Assembly: GCA_017546725.1 (NCBI GenBank)
Contig: JAFYRX010000034.1
Coordinates: 51,102-115,101, forward strand
DNA from: Alistipes sp.
GTDB lineage: Bacteria; Bacteroidota; Bacteroidia; Bacteroidales; Rikenellaceae
DNA: 64,000 nt
Direction of reading: 5' to 3'
Positions 43,327 through 52,399 of this stretch are shown piece by piece. Below the pieces are notes generated by a model. It did not search any database. It was not told the origin of the DNA and was given only the letters and a program-made list of their open reading frames with translations. Position 1 is the first letter of the stretch; each line of letters opens with the position of its first letter. The position numbers were made by a program, and so were the translations under genes.

Positions 43327-45483
43327 ATGAAACCAAGAGTTCTAATTCTGACACTCGCCCTGATTATGTGGCAGAGTGCAATGGCCATAGGTGCTGTACG
43401 AGAATTATATGTATCGCCATCGGGTAACGATGCCAACAAAGGCACTGCAGCAGAGCCTCTGGCTTCGATGCAGGGTGCCGTAGCACGTGCTATAGCCTTG
43501 CAGGAGGATAGCGCGATAGATGGTTTTGTTGTCAATCTCGCAGCGGGCACCTACTCTCAATATGAGGCGCTCGAAATCGACAATTCGCTTCGCAAGCCCA
43601 TAGAGTTTCGTGGCTCGGATTCTGACGCACGCACTACCATTTCGGGCAGTATGCAGGCCGAGAAGTTTACTGCCGTAGAGGACAACCTCTGGCGAGTACG
43701 CATACCCGAGGTGGTACGTTATGGTTTGCGCTTTGAGCAGATTTACATCAATGGCGAGCGTCGTTTCCGCGCACAAAGCCCCAATCGTGGAGAGTTTGCG
43801 GGCATAAAGCACGTAGTGCAGATTCCTATCGATTCGACAAATCTTGGTCGCGACATATATGGCTGGGAGGTGCGCAACATCACACCCAACACCCCACTAC
43901 CCTTTGGTGACAAGTGTCGCACTGCATACATAGGCGAAGGGCCTGCCGACGGAAATGCAAAAGTGGCTATGGGCCGACCTTTGATTACATTCTTCCACAA
44001 ATGGGACACCACACGCCGCCCGCTTCTGCACGTCGATTCTTGCGGTGTGATGACTATAGCAGGTCGTGGCGTATACCCCTGGAACACGATAGATAACCGT
44101 TCACGATTCTTTGCCGAGAACGACTTTAACTTCCTCGATGCCGAGGGTGAGTGGATACTCTCGGAGAATGGCTGGTTGTATTATATCCCCTGCCAGGGCG
44201 AGACTATCGAGAACACAGTATGCCATATCCCCGTAGCCAAGCATTTTGTAAGCATCAAGGGTGCTGGCACCGAACAGCAGGTCGATGGCGTAAAATTCAG
44301 CAATATAGATTTCCTTTATGCCACATATCTTACACCCGACGAGGGTAACGTGCAGATGCAGGCGGCGGCTGGCATCGGCACCGTCGTAGAGGCTAACTTC
44401 GCCCGCAACATACACTTTGCGGACTGCACCATAGCACATACAGGATTGGGAGGCATATGGTTTAATCGAGGTTGCTCGGATTGCTCGGTAGAGCGATGCC
44501 ATATATATGATGTTGGAGCAAGTGGCGTGAAGATTGGCGAGACCACACTTCGCGAAAAGCACGATGAGATTACGCACCACATCAAGGTTGACAACTGCAT
44601 CATCCAGCACGGAGGCTTTGTATTCCCCTGCGCCGTAGGCATCGCAATCTTCCATTCGTCGGATAATCAGATAACGCACAACGACATTGCCGACTTCCGC
44701 TATACAGGAATATCGGTTGGTTGGGTATGGGGATACGGTTACAGCCCCTCTAAGCGTAACATCATCGAATACAACCACATCCACCACCTGGGTTGGGCAC
44801 AACTCTCGGATATGGGAGGAGTCTATACGTTAGGTTTATCGGAAGGTACATCGGTGAGCAACAACGTCCTGCACGACATCTATTCGCTCTATTACGGTGG
44901 CTGGGGACTCTACACCGACGAGGGTTCGTCGGGCATACGCATCGAGAACAACCTTGTCTACAACTGCAAGAGTGGAGGTTTCCACCAGCACTATGGCAAG
45001 GATAACCTCGTGCGCAACAACATATTCGCAGGGCAGATTCGTACACAGTTGGAGGCCTCACGCGTCGAGGAGCACCTCTCGTTCGACTTCTCGCACAACA
45101 TCATCTATTACTCTACAGGTGTGATGTGCGGCATAAATTGGGCAAACGTAGGTCACAAATCGGACTACAACTGCTACTTCTGCACCGACAGCGAGAAGAA
45201 GATAGAGTTCCAGGGAATAGGCTTTGAGGAGTGGCAGCAGAGGGGGCAAGATGTAAACTCCACCATTGCCGACCCCCAATTTACCGATGTCGCCAAAGGC
45301 AACTTCACCCCGAAGAACAAGACAATGCTCAAGAAGATTGGCTTCAAGCCTTTCGACTACACCAAGGCGGGAGTCTATGGCTCGAAGGAGTGGCGCAAAA
45401 AGGCCGAATTGGAGGAGGAGCAGAAGGCTGCCTTCGCAAAATTGGTGGATGACTATGAAAAAGTGATGATTACCGATTGGTAA
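43327..45483 (+). CDS. Secreted right-handed beta-helix protein
   Basis: The 718-residue protein has a Sec signal (cleavage near SAMAIGA) and opens with RELYVSPSGNDANKGTAAEPLAS, typical of pectate-lyase-like DUF1565/beta-helix proteins. From about residue 330 to 620 there are repeated short turns (for example NIHFADCTIAHTGLGGIWF, VERCHIYDVGASGVKIG, IEYNHIHHLGWAQLSDMGG) that form the parallel helix. Such proteins bind or cleave polysaccharides, but I cannot tell lyase from hydrolase. The longer open frame from 43273 is rejected because it contains the promoter. A GH97 gene follows on the same strand with its own promoter. Confidence 0.83.
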   Translation: MKPRVLILTLALIMWQSAMAIGAVRELYVSPSGNDANKGTAAEPLASMQGAVARAIALQEDSAIDGFVVNLAAGTYSQYEALEIDNSLRKPIEFRGSDSDARTTISGSMQAEKFTAVEDNLWRVRIPEVVRYGLRFEQIYINGERRFRAQSPNRGEFAGIKHVVQIPIDSTNLGRDIYGWEVRNITPNTPLPFGDKCRTAYIGEGPADGNAKVAMGRPLITFFHKWDTTRRPLLHVDSCGVMTIAGRGVYPWNTIDNRSRFFAENDFNFLDAEGEWILSENGWLYYIPCQGETIENTVCHIPVAKHFVSIKGAGTEQQVDGVKFSNIDFLYATYLTPDEGNVQMQAAAGIGTVVEANFARNIHFADCTIAHTGLGGIWFNRGCSDCSVERCHIYDVGASGVKIGETTLREKHDEITHHIKVDNCIIQHGGFVFPCAVGIAIFHSSDNQITHNDIADFRYTGISVGWVWGYGYSPSKRNIIEYNHIHHLGWAQLSDMGGVYTLGLSEGTSVSNNVLHDIYSLYYGGWGLYTDEGSSGIRIENNLVYNCKSGGFHQHYGKDNLVRNNIFAGQIRTQLEASRVEEHLSFDFSHNIIYYSTGVMCGINWANVGHKSDYNCYFCTDSEKKIEFQGIGFEEWQQRGQDVNSTIADPQFTDVAKGNFTPKNKTMLKKIGFKPFDYTKAGVYGSKEWRKKAELEEEQKAAFAKLVDDYEKVMITDW

Positions 45484-45489
45484 TCATCA
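45464..45489 (+). other. Hairpin spanning the stop codon of the beta-helix gene
   Basis: TGATGATTACC and GGTAATCATCA form an 11-bp perfect stem around GATT and include the TAA stop. There is no T-run. It overlaps the -33 position of the GH97 promoter. Confidence 0.5.
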
Positions 45490-45497
45490 TAATTTAC

Positions 45498-45505
45498 TAC
45501 CTTTG
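45498..45505 (+). promoter_or_regulatory. -7 element of the GH97 gene
   Basis: TACCTTTG, 79 nt before the start at 45585, with a TTG 18 nt upstream. Confidence 0.6.
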
Positions 45506-45584
45506 CAACGAAAAACGACTTTTTGGGCAGGGGTAAACGGCCCAACAATAGAAAAGCGGACAAAACATTTAACAAAAATAGAGT

Positions 45585-47579
45585 ATGAAACGATTTCTTT
45601 TATCGATGTTGGCTCTGGTTACGCTGTGCGCAGCCGAGGCCAAACCCGTAGTAAAGAGCATCTCTTCTCCCAACGGCAAACTCAAGGTGACAGTCACCAT
45701 CGAGAACGACATCCGTTGGAGCGTAACATCTGGAGAGGATGTAATCTTGGCTCCCTCGCAGATTGCTATGCAGATTAACGAGAACGAGACTTGGGGCGTG
45801 GCTCCCCGCTTGCGCAAGAGCGCCACAGGCAAAATCAACGAGACAATCCCCTCACCCCTCTACAAGAAGGCCGAGGTAGAGGACAAGTGCTCGACTTTGA
45901 CACTCACATTCAAGGGCGACTATGCCGTAGAGTTCCGCGCCTACGACGATGCAGCGGCTTACCGCTTTGTATCGACTCGCGAGGGCGACTACACCGTAAA
46001 GAACGAGATTTCGGAGTACAAGTTCGAGGGCGACAAGACTGTTTATTGCTCTTATGTTCGCAACAACAAAAACAAGAAGTTCGAGGAGCAATACTACAAC
46101 TCATTCGAGCAGCCCTACATCATCGAGAAGATGAGCCAGATGGGCCAGAACCGCTTGATGTTCCTCCCCGTATTGGTTGATATGGGCGACAAGAAGGTCT
46201 GCATTACCGAGACCGACCTGACAAGTTACCCAGGTATGTATCTTCACTCACAGGGCGACAGCAAGTTAGGTGCTAACTTCGCTCCCGTGCCCGACGAGAT
46301 TAAGCAGGGCGGTCACAATATGTTGCAGGGTGAGGTACAGACTCGCAAGCCCTACATCGCCGAGGTTAAGGGTGCTCGCTCATTCCCCTGGCGCATCTGC
46401 ATCGTTGCCAACAACGACGCCGAGTTGCTGGACAACGATATGGTATTCCGCTTGAGCCAGCCCAACGCCATTGGCGACACATCGTGGATTAAGCCTGGTA
46501 AGGTTGCTTGGGAGTGGTGGAACGATTGGGGCCTCTATGGCGTGGATTTCGTTCCTGGCGTAAACAACAAGACCTATGAGTATTACATCGACTTCGCATC
46601 ACGCAACGGCATCGAATACGTCATCTTGGACGAGGGCTGGAGCGTAAACAAGAAGGCCGATTTGATGCAGGTAATCCCCGAAATCGACATCAAGCATTTG
46701 TGCGACTATGGCGCAAAGCGTGGTGTAGGCATCGTGCTTTGGGGTGGCTATTGGGCTGTTGACCGCGATATGGACAACGTATTCAAGCACTACTCGGAGT
46801 TGGGCGTTAAGGGCTTCAAGATTGACTTTATGGACCGCGACGACCAGCAGATGGTAGATTTCTATGAGCGTGCTGCTGCAACGGCTGCAAAGTATAAGAT
46901 GTTTGTCGATTTCCACGGCGCATACAAGCCCTGCGGACTCTCACGCAAGTACCCCAACGTAGTGAACTACGAGGGTGTAAACGGCTTGGAGCAGATGAAG
47001 TGGTCGGGCCTCGAGTTGGACCAGGTGACTTACGACGTACAGATTCCTTTCATCCGTATGGTTGCTGGACCGATGGATTATACACAGGGTGCTATGCGCA
47101 ACGCACAGAAGTCAAGTTATCGTGCAAGCAATTCGGAGCCTATGAGTCAGGGTACTCGTTGCCGCCAGTTGGCTATGTATGTAATCTTTGAGGCACCGTT
47201 CAATATGTTGTGCGACTCTCCCTCGAACTACGAGAAGGAGAAGGAGTGCACAGAGTTCATTGCCGAGATTCCTACGGTTTGGGATGAGACTGTAGCGCTC
47301 GACGGTAAGATTGGCGAGTTTGCTGTGATGGCACGTCGTGCTGGCGAGAATTGGTATGTGGGTGGACTCACAAACTGGTCGGCTCGCGAGGTGGAGATTA
47401 ATCTCGACTTCTTGCCCGAGGGTACATACGACGTTGAGAGCATTCAGGATGGCGTAAACGCCAACAAGATTGCCAGCGATTACCGCATTGTAAAGCAGAC
47501 TGCCGACAACAAGAAGGTTTTGAAGGTCAAGATGGCTCGCGGTGGTGGTTTCGCAATGAAGATTACCCCTGCAAAGTAA
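45585..47579 (+). CDS. GH97 alpha-glycosidase (SusB family)
   Basis: The 664-residue enzyme has a Sec signal (ending AAEAK, about residue 20), an N-terminal beta-sandwich of the GH97_N type, a TIM barrel and a C-terminal beta domain. Barrel landmarks are PGKVAWEWWNDWG near 305, IEYVILDEGWSVN near 344 and GVKGFKIDFMDRDDQQMVDFYERA as a span near 407-430. The Asp in KIDFMDRDDQ is where retaining GH97 alpha-galactosidases place their nucleophile, so the retaining branch is likelier than the inverting SusB glucosidase; this is inferred. It is a calcium-dependent periplasmic exo-acting enzyme. A terminator follows. Confidence 0.9.
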   Translation: MKRFLLSMLALVTLCAAEAKPVVKSISSPNGKLKVTVTIENDIRWSVTSGEDVILAPSQIAMQINENETWGVAPRLRKSATGKINETIPSPLYKKAEVEDKCSTLTLTFKGDYAVEFRAYDDAAAYRFVSTREGDYTVKNEISEYKFEGDKTVYCSYVRNNKNKKFEEQYYNSFEQPYIIEKMSQMGQNRLMFLPVLVDMGDKKVCITETDLTSYPGMYLHSQGDSKLGANFAPVPDEIKQGGHNMLQGEVQTRKPYIAEVKGARSFPWRICIVANNDAELLDNDMVFRLSQPNAIGDTSWIKPGKVAWEWWNDWGLYGVDFVPGVNNKTYEYYIDFASRNGIEYVILDEGWSVNKKADLMQVIPEIDIKHLCDYGAKRGVGIVLWGGYWAVDRDMDNVFKHYSELGVKGFKIDFMDRDDQQMVDFYERAAATAAKYKMFVDFHGAYKPCGLSRKYPNVVNYEGVNGLEQMKWSGLELDQVTYDVQIPFIRMVAGPMDYTQGAMRNAQKSSYRASNSEPMSQGTRCRQLAMYVIFEAPFNMLCDSPSNYEKEKECTEFIAEIPTVWDETVALDGKIGEFAVMARRAGENWYVGGLTNWSAREVEINLDFLPEGTYDVESIQDGVNANKIASDYRIVKQTADNKKVLKVKMARGGGFAMKITPAK

Positions 47580-47602
47580 TCACTCCGCTACAATAACAAC
47601 AA

Positions 47603-47639
47603 ATCGGGTGTCCATTGCTGGACACCCGATTATGTTTTT
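47603..47639 (+). terminator. Terminator of the GH97 gene
   Basis: ATCGGGTGTCCA and TGGACACCCGAT form a perfect 12-bp stem around TTGC, followed by TATGTTTTT. Confidence 0.85.
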
Positions 47640-47667
47640 ATGAGGTGTAGTATTCTACGTTATAGAA

Positions 47668-47802
47668 TTCTCCCTCTAAGGTAGAGGGAGTACCCGAAGG
47701 GGGAGGGAGTGTGCTTTTGAAGTTCAAAGATGAAAGTTCAACTAACAGACTCCTCCGTCACTCCTTTCAGTCGTGCCACCTCCTCTTGCCTTAGAGGAGG
47801 AA
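47668..47802 (-). repeat. MITE-like repeat family A, copy 1
   Basis: This 135-bp element has inverted ends, each of which is also a hairpin: CTCCCTCTAAGG...AGAGGGAG on one side and CCTCCTCTTGCCTTAGAGGAGG on the other. It is an inverted copy of 57681-57807; conserved inner blocks include GACGGAGGAGTCTGT and ACACTCCCTCCCCCT (read on the minus strand). Confidence 0.8.
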
Positions 47803-47813
47803 ATAATTAGATA

Positions 47814-47858
47814 TTAGAGACTCCAATCAAAATCGACAAGCGATTTTGTGGAGTGACG
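47814..47858. repeat. Hairpin repeat family C, copy 2
   Basis: It has the same ends as 13-61 (GAGACTCCAATC and GTGGAGTGACG) but the interior is AAAATCG...CGATTTT, a perfect 7-bp stem. The rest of the 47580-47895 space holds the GH97 terminator and family A copy 1, and no gene. Confidence 0.65.
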
Positions 47859-47895
47859 CTTTTTAATTACAGACTCCTCGGCTTGACGCCCAAGC

Positions 47896-48399
47896 CTAAC
47901 ACTCCAGCAGGCAAATCTCGCCCGAGAGTGATTTGGCGACGTCAATTATACGCTGATTACGGCTTCCCCTGAAATGCAACGAGAGGTCGCGCTCGGCCTC
48001 AACATAGCGGCCATCTACAATCACATCACACAACTCCACCAACTCACGACGCAAAGGGTGCTTCAACAACTCCTCGAAGAGGTAACCCGTATAGCACCAT
48101 ATAGTCTTATCGGTACGTTGCTTAATCATTCGTGCCAACTCGATGAAACCCTCGGGGTGCAACATAGGGTCGCCACCCGTAAAGGTCACATTCATATCGG
48201 CCTCGACAATCTCGCGAAACAACTCCTCAACCGTAACGCTCTGGCCACCATCCTCACTCCACGACTGCGGATTATGACACCCCATACAATGGTGCTCGCA
48301 CCCCGCTGTATAGAGCGAGGTGCGAAGACCTATACCATCGACCGATGTGCCATACTTGATGTCGAGTATGCGTATGCTATTTGTGGATGACACGGTCAT
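47896..48399 (-). CDS. nrdG: Anaerobic ribonucleotide reductase activating protein
   Basis: This 167-residue radical-SAM enzyme generates the glycyl radical on NrdD. The radical-SAM cysteines are in AGCEHHCMGCHNPQSW (about residues 32-47, CxxxCxxC), followed by FTGGDPMLHPEGF near 74 for SAM binding. The protein is cytoplasmic and needs anaerobic conditions. It overlaps nrdD by 23 nt and is transcribed with it, under the same cobalamin riboswitch. Confidence 0.93.
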   Translation of the reverse strand: MTVSSTNSIRILDIKYGTSVDGIGLRTSLYTAGCEHHCMGCHNPQSWSEDGGQSVTVEELFREIVEADMNVTFTGGDPMLHPEGFIELARMIKQRTDKTIWCYTGYLFEELLKHPLRRELVELCDVIVDGRYVEAERDLSLHFRGSRNQRIIDVAKSLSGEICLLEC

Positions 48400-50584
48400 T
48401 AAGTTCTGCCAATTTTGCCTTATTCCAGCGCTCGGTAGTACCTACGAGGTAACCTGTGATGCGCTGAAGTTTGTCGATACTATCGTTACCGCACTTGGGG
48501 CATACTGCCAACTCGGGCTGGGCATCCTCATAGCCGCAGTGCATACAGCGGTTGCGGTTGTGGTTTACCGAGCAGTAACCGATATTGTTCTTATCCATCA
48601 AATCGACGATATCCATAATCGCCTGCGGGTTGTGTGTCGCATCGCCATCAATCTCGATGTAGAAGATGTGACCACCGCGAGTGAGGTCGTGATAGGGAGC
48701 CTCAATCTCGGCCTTGTGCTTGGGTGAGCACTTGTAATATACGGGAACGTGGTTTGAGTTGGTGTAGTAGATTTTGTCGGTCACACCAGCCACCTCGCCA
48801 AACTTCTTACGGTCGATGCGTGTAAAGCGACCTGACAAGCCCTCGGCAGGTGTAGCCAACACACTGAAATTGTGCTGATAACGCTCCGAGAACTCATTCA
48901 CACGGTCACGCATATATGTAACGATTCTCAATCCCAACTCTTGTGCCTCCTCGCTCTCGCCGTGGTGCTTACCCACAAGGGCGATAAGAGTCTCGGCCAA
49001 ACCGATGAAACCGATTCCGAGAGTACCCTGATTGATTACACGCTCCACAGTATCGTTGGGCTGGAGATTCTCACAACCCGACCACAGAGCCGACATCAAC
49101 AAGGGGAACTGCTTAGCGAGAGCCGTCTTCTGGAAGTTATATCTGTCGCACAACTGCTTTGCAGCAATCTCCAACAACTCATCCAACTTAACGAAGAACT
49201 GCTCCACTCGCTGCTTCTTGTCCTCAAGTTCCATACACTCAAGCGCCAAACGCACGATGTTGATAGTCGAGAACGAGAGGTTACCACGTGCGATAGAGGT
49301 CTTCTCACCAAAGCGATTCTCGAATACACGGGTACGGCAACCCATAGTAGCCACCTCATACTGATAGCGCTTGGGGTCGTTCTCGTCCCACTTCTCGTGC
49401 TGATTGTATGTAGCATCGAGGTTTACGAAGTTAGGGAAGAAACGACGTGCCGCAACCTTGCAGGCAAACTGGTAAAGGTCGTAGTTCTTATCCTCGGGCA
49501 GATAACTTACACCACGCTTCTTCTTCCAAATCTGGATGGGGAAGATAGCAGTAGAGCCACCGCCTACACCCTCGTAAGTCGATTGCAACAACTCACGGAT
49601 GATGCAACGTCCCTCGGCCGAAGTATCTGTACCATAGTTGATTGACGAGAATACAACCTGATTACCACCACGTGAGTGGATGGTATTCATATTGTGAATG
49701 AAGGCCTCCATAGACTGGTGCACACGGTTGATTGTGCGGTTGATGGCGTGCTGCTTGAAACGCTCATCACCCTGCAGGAAGTCGAGGTCACGCTGGATAT
49801 AATCCTCAATCTCGGCATCGTAGAGGTGCTTCAAATCGAGGCTGGTCAACTTCTCGATAGTCTTAATCTCCTCCACATAACTGCGGCGCACATAGGGTGC
49901 AAGGTAGAAATCAAAGGCGGGGATAGCCTGACCGCCGTGCATCTCGTTCTGCACGGTCTCCATAGAGATACAAGCCATAATAGAGGCAGTCTCGATGCGC
50001 TTAGTCGGGCGGCTCTCGCCGTGACCTGCCTGGAAGCCCTGCTCCAGAATCTTATCCAACGGATGCTGGATACAGGTAAGCGACTTTGTAGGATAGTAAT
50101 CCTTGTCGTGAATGTGCAGATAGTTGTTTCTCACAGCCCAACGAGTAGCCTCCGAGAGCAAATAATCATCCACAAAAGGCTTGGTGGTCTCCGAAGCGAA
50201 CTTCATCATCATACCCGCAGGGGTATCTGCATTCATATTGGCATTCTCGCGAGTCACGTCGTTAGACTTTGCCTCCACGATTTCGAGAAACATCTCGCGA
50301 GTCTTGGCCTTACGGGCAATGCTACGCTTGTCGCGATAGGCTATATAACTACGTGCAACCTCCTTGCGAGGAGATTTCATCAACTCCATCTCGACCATAT
50401 TCTGAATCTCCTCTACGGTCGATTGTTCCTTACCCTTGAACTCGATGCGGTCGACAATCTTACTGATGAGGACCTCATCTTCACCCGCCTCGGTGGTCAA
50501 CATCGCCTTACGGATTGCAGCAGCAATCTTCTCGCGATTGAAGCCAGCGATACGGCCATCTCTCTTTAATACTGTTTGTATCAT
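48377..50584 (-). CDS. nrdD: Anaerobic (class III) ribonucleoside-triphosphate reductase
   Basis: The 735-residue enzyme reduces NTPs to dNTPs without oxygen. It opens with an ATP-cone (KRDGRIAGFNREKIAAAIRKA as a span from residue 7). The C-terminus holds the Zn-binding cysteines CMHCGYED and CPKCGND and the glycyl-radical motif RITGYLVGTTERWN (about residue 712, Gly in TGY). The middle shows conserved blocks such as RGGNQVVFSSINYGTD near 308. nrdG follows with overlap. A cobalamin riboswitch in the leader should lower expression when B12 is plentiful. Confidence 0.95.
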   Translation of the reverse strand: MIQTVLKRDGRIAGFNREKIAAAIRKAMLTTEAGEDEVLISKIVDRIEFKGKEQSTVEEIQNMVEMELMKSPRKEVARSYIAYRDKRSIARKAKTREMFLEIVEAKSNDVTRENANMNADTPAGMMMKFASETTKPFVDDYLLSEATRWAVRNNYLHIHDKDYYPTKSLTCIQHPLDKILEQGFQAGHGESRPTKRIETASIMACISMETVQNEMHGGQAIPAFDFYLAPYVRRSYVEEIKTIEKLTSLDLKHLYDAEIEDYIQRDLDFLQGDERFKQHAINRTINRVHQSMEAFIHNMNTIHSRGGNQVVFSSINYGTDTSAEGRCIIRELLQSTYEGVGGGSTAIFPIQIWKKKRGVSYLPEDKNYDLYQFACKVAARRFFPNFVNLDATYNQHEKWDENDPKRYQYEVATMGCRTRVFENRFGEKTSIARGNLSFSTINIVRLALECMELEDKKQRVEQFFVKLDELLEIAAKQLCDRYNFQKTALAKQFPLLMSALWSGCENLQPNDTVERVINQGTLGIGFIGLAETLIALVGKHHGESEEAQELGLRIVTYMRDRVNEFSERYQHNFSVLATPAEGLSGRFTRIDRKKFGEVAGVTDKIYYTNSNHVPVYYKCSPKHKAEIEAPYHDLTRGGHIFYIEIDGDATHNPQAIMDIVDLMDKNNIGYCSVNHNRNRCMHCGYEDAQPELAVCPKCGNDSIDKLQRITGYLVGTTERWNKAKLAELNDRVIHK

Positions 50585-50712
50585 ATAATCAACTTTTAAA
50601 TATTTTCGCCTAATGGTACTTGCGAGAAAAACGCAGATGAAAATCTATCTAAAGCCATAGACTCTATCCCGACGCCCTATCTCCCGAAAGCATCTTTCAA
50701 AAAAAAACAGAA

Positions 50713-50886
50713 TAAGGCAGGTCTTCTGACTCGTCTGCTCCGTACTACCTTCCCGCCCCGATGAGGCAGTGGCAAACAAGAGTGCACGGAGTGGAATAGA
50801 ACTCACAGCTACGGGTATAGTCTCGGACTTTCACCGACGTTCCCTTTTCATTCTCGGCCGTTACGACGGCCTAAAACACCTTAATC
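50713..50886 (-). promoter_or_regulatory. Cobalamin (B12) riboswitch in the nrdDG leader
   Basis: On the minus strand the conserved elements occur in the right order: AAGGTGTTTTAGGC, AAAAGGGAA, CGGTGAAAGTCCGAGAC, GTAGCTGTGA, GCCACTG, GGGAAGG and the B12 box AGTCAGAAGACCTGCC. Directly after the box, CAGAA can pair with TTCTG followed by nine T, a plausible terminator in the expression platform. About 130 nt separate it from the nrdD start. Confidence 0.9.
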
Positions 50887-50917
50887 CGATGCAATATTAG
50901 TAAAAATTAGCGTACTG

Positions 50918-50925
50918 CAAAATTA
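50918..50925 (-). promoter_or_regulatory. -7 element of the riboswitch-nrdDG transcript
   Basis: TAATTTTG on the minus strand, about 32 nt upstream of the riboswitch. Confidence 0.6.
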
Positions 50926-51004
50926 ATTGTTATAAATCTTTTCAACAGTTAAATAACAATTATTTATAACACCCGCAACCTCCTCATTTTCAACGCATAC
51001 GAAC

Positions 51005-51047
51005 AGCGCCCAAATCCACCGTTAAACCGAATGTAGATTTGGGCGCT
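51005..51047. other. Strong hairpin between uxuA and nrdD
   Basis: AGCGCCCAAATC and GATTTGGGCGCT form a perfect 12-bp stem with a 19-nt loop, 29 nt past the uxuA stop. No T-run follows on the minus strand; it may protect or end the uxuA transcript. Confidence 0.55.
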
Positions 51048-51075
51048 GACGCAGGCGCAGAGGCCTATTTTTCGC

Positions 51076-52254
51076 TTAATCGCACCTCTCAAGGCTCATC
51101 GCTATACCCATCTCCAAACCTCGCAACTCGGCCAGACCTCGCATACGGCCATAGCACGAATATCCAGGGTTGGAGCGACGGTTCAAATCATCACACATCT
51201 GGTGGCCGTGGTCGGGGCGCATCGGAATGCTGCGGCCCTGACGCTGCTGAATCTCCAGGAAGGCCTTCATCACCTCGTACATCGGAACATCGCCCTCTAG
51301 ATGATTATCCTCCTGGAAATTTCCCTCCGCATCACGACGTGTCGAGCGCAGATGCACAAAGCCTACCCTATCACCAAACTCACGCATCATAGCGGGCAGG
51401 TCGTTGTCAGCACGCACGCCAAACGAACCTGTACAGAGACACAACCCATTCGAGCGGTTGGGCACAGCCTCTATCAGGCGACGGAAATCATCTGCCGTCG
51501 AGAGTATGCGGGGCAGCCCCAAGATAGGATATGGCGGGTCATCGGGGTGGATAACCATCTCCACACCACACTCATCGGCTACGGGACATATTTCACGCAG
51601 GAAGTAGATAAGATTCTCGCGAAGACGCTCGGCATCGATATCCTTATACCTATCCAAAGCCTCCTGAAACTGCTCGACCGTAAAACTCTCCTCCGAGCCA
51701 GGCAAGCCCGCTATCATATTGCGAGTCAAGCGCTCACGCTCCTCATCAGTCATCTGCTCATAACGTGCTTTAGCCTTCGCCTTCTCCTCGTCGGTGTACT
51801 CCTCGCTGGCAGCGGGACGGCGCAGGATATAGAGGTCGAAAGCCATAAATGCCGCACGCTCAAAACGCAACGCACGCGAGCCATCCTCCACCTCATAGGC
51901 AAGGTCGGTGCGAGTCCAATCGAGCACGGGCATAAAGTTATAGGTTATACACTTTATATCACACTCCGCAAGATTGCGAATCGAGGCCTTATAGTTTTCG
52001 ATATATTGCTGAAAATCACCCGTCTGTGTCTTGACGTGTTCGTGTACGGGGACACTCTCCACCACGCTCCACACAAGCCCCTTTTCGGCTATCATCTGCT
52101 GGCGTTTTTTTATCTCTTCAACAGTCCATACCTCGCCATTGGGGATATGATGCAGGGCGTGAACTATATCTGTCGCACCTGCCTGACGGATATTATCGAG
52201 CGTCACGGGGTCATTGGGCCCATACCAACGCCAAGATTGTTTACAAAGTATCAT
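51076..52254 (-). CDS. uxuA: Mannonate dehydratase
   Basis: The 392-residue enzyme dehydrates D-mannonate to 2-keto-3-deoxygluconate in hexuronate breakdown. It is of the xylose-isomerase-like TIM-barrel fold. Landmarks are [33 protein letters not shown] at the start (residues 8-40), [17 protein letters not shown] near 100, [18 protein letters not shown] near 236 and the final [13 protein letters not shown] near 346. The next gene upstream, an SDR, would make mannonate from fructuronate, so the two form a pathway pair. No Sec or Tat leader is present; it is cytoplasmic. Confidence 0.93.
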   Translation of the reverse strand: MILCKQSWRWYGPNDPVTLDNIRQAGATDIVHALHHIPNGEVWTVEEIKKRQQMIAEKGLVWSVVESVPVHEHVKTQTGDFQQYIENYKASIRNLAECDIKCITYNFMPVLDWTRTDLAYEVEDGSRALRFERAAFMAFDLYILRRPAASEEYTDEEKAKAKARYEQMTDEERERLTRNMIAGLPGSEESFTVEQFQEALDRYKDIDAERLRENLIYFLREICPVADECGVEMVIHPDDPPYPILGLPRILSTADDFRRLIEAVPNRSNGLCLCTGSFGVRADNDLPAMMREFGDRVGFVHLRSTRRDAEGNFQEDNHLEGDVPMYEVMKAFLEIQQRQGRSIPMRPDHGHQMCDDLNRRSNPGYSCYGRMRGLAELRGLEMGIAMSLERCD

Positions 52255-52275
52255 ACTCGTTTTGTTTTAATTTTC

Positions 52276-52399
52276 CTAAATACACAGAGAATGGGGGATT
52301 TTTAGGCTTGCGACTCCGAGAAACCGCAGTTTACTAAAGCGTAAATGAGGATTTCGAGGAGAAGCATAACGACAAAATCACCTTTTTATGTGTATTTAG
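52276..52399. repeat. Structured repeat family B, copy 2
   Basis: It shares the core GGCTTGCG...CAGTTTACT..GCGTAAATGAGG...GCATAACG with 41323-41427. Its own flanks pair perfectly with each other, CTAAATACAC (52276-52285) with GTGTATTTAG (52390-52399), and GATTTT with AAAATC. The right arm includes the stop codon of the SDR gene. Confidence 0.75.

Noticed and set aside
50641-50712. Separate small gene or second riboswitch before nrdD
   Set aside because: The stretch is the expression platform after the B12 box; it has no coding potential and no second aptamer motif.
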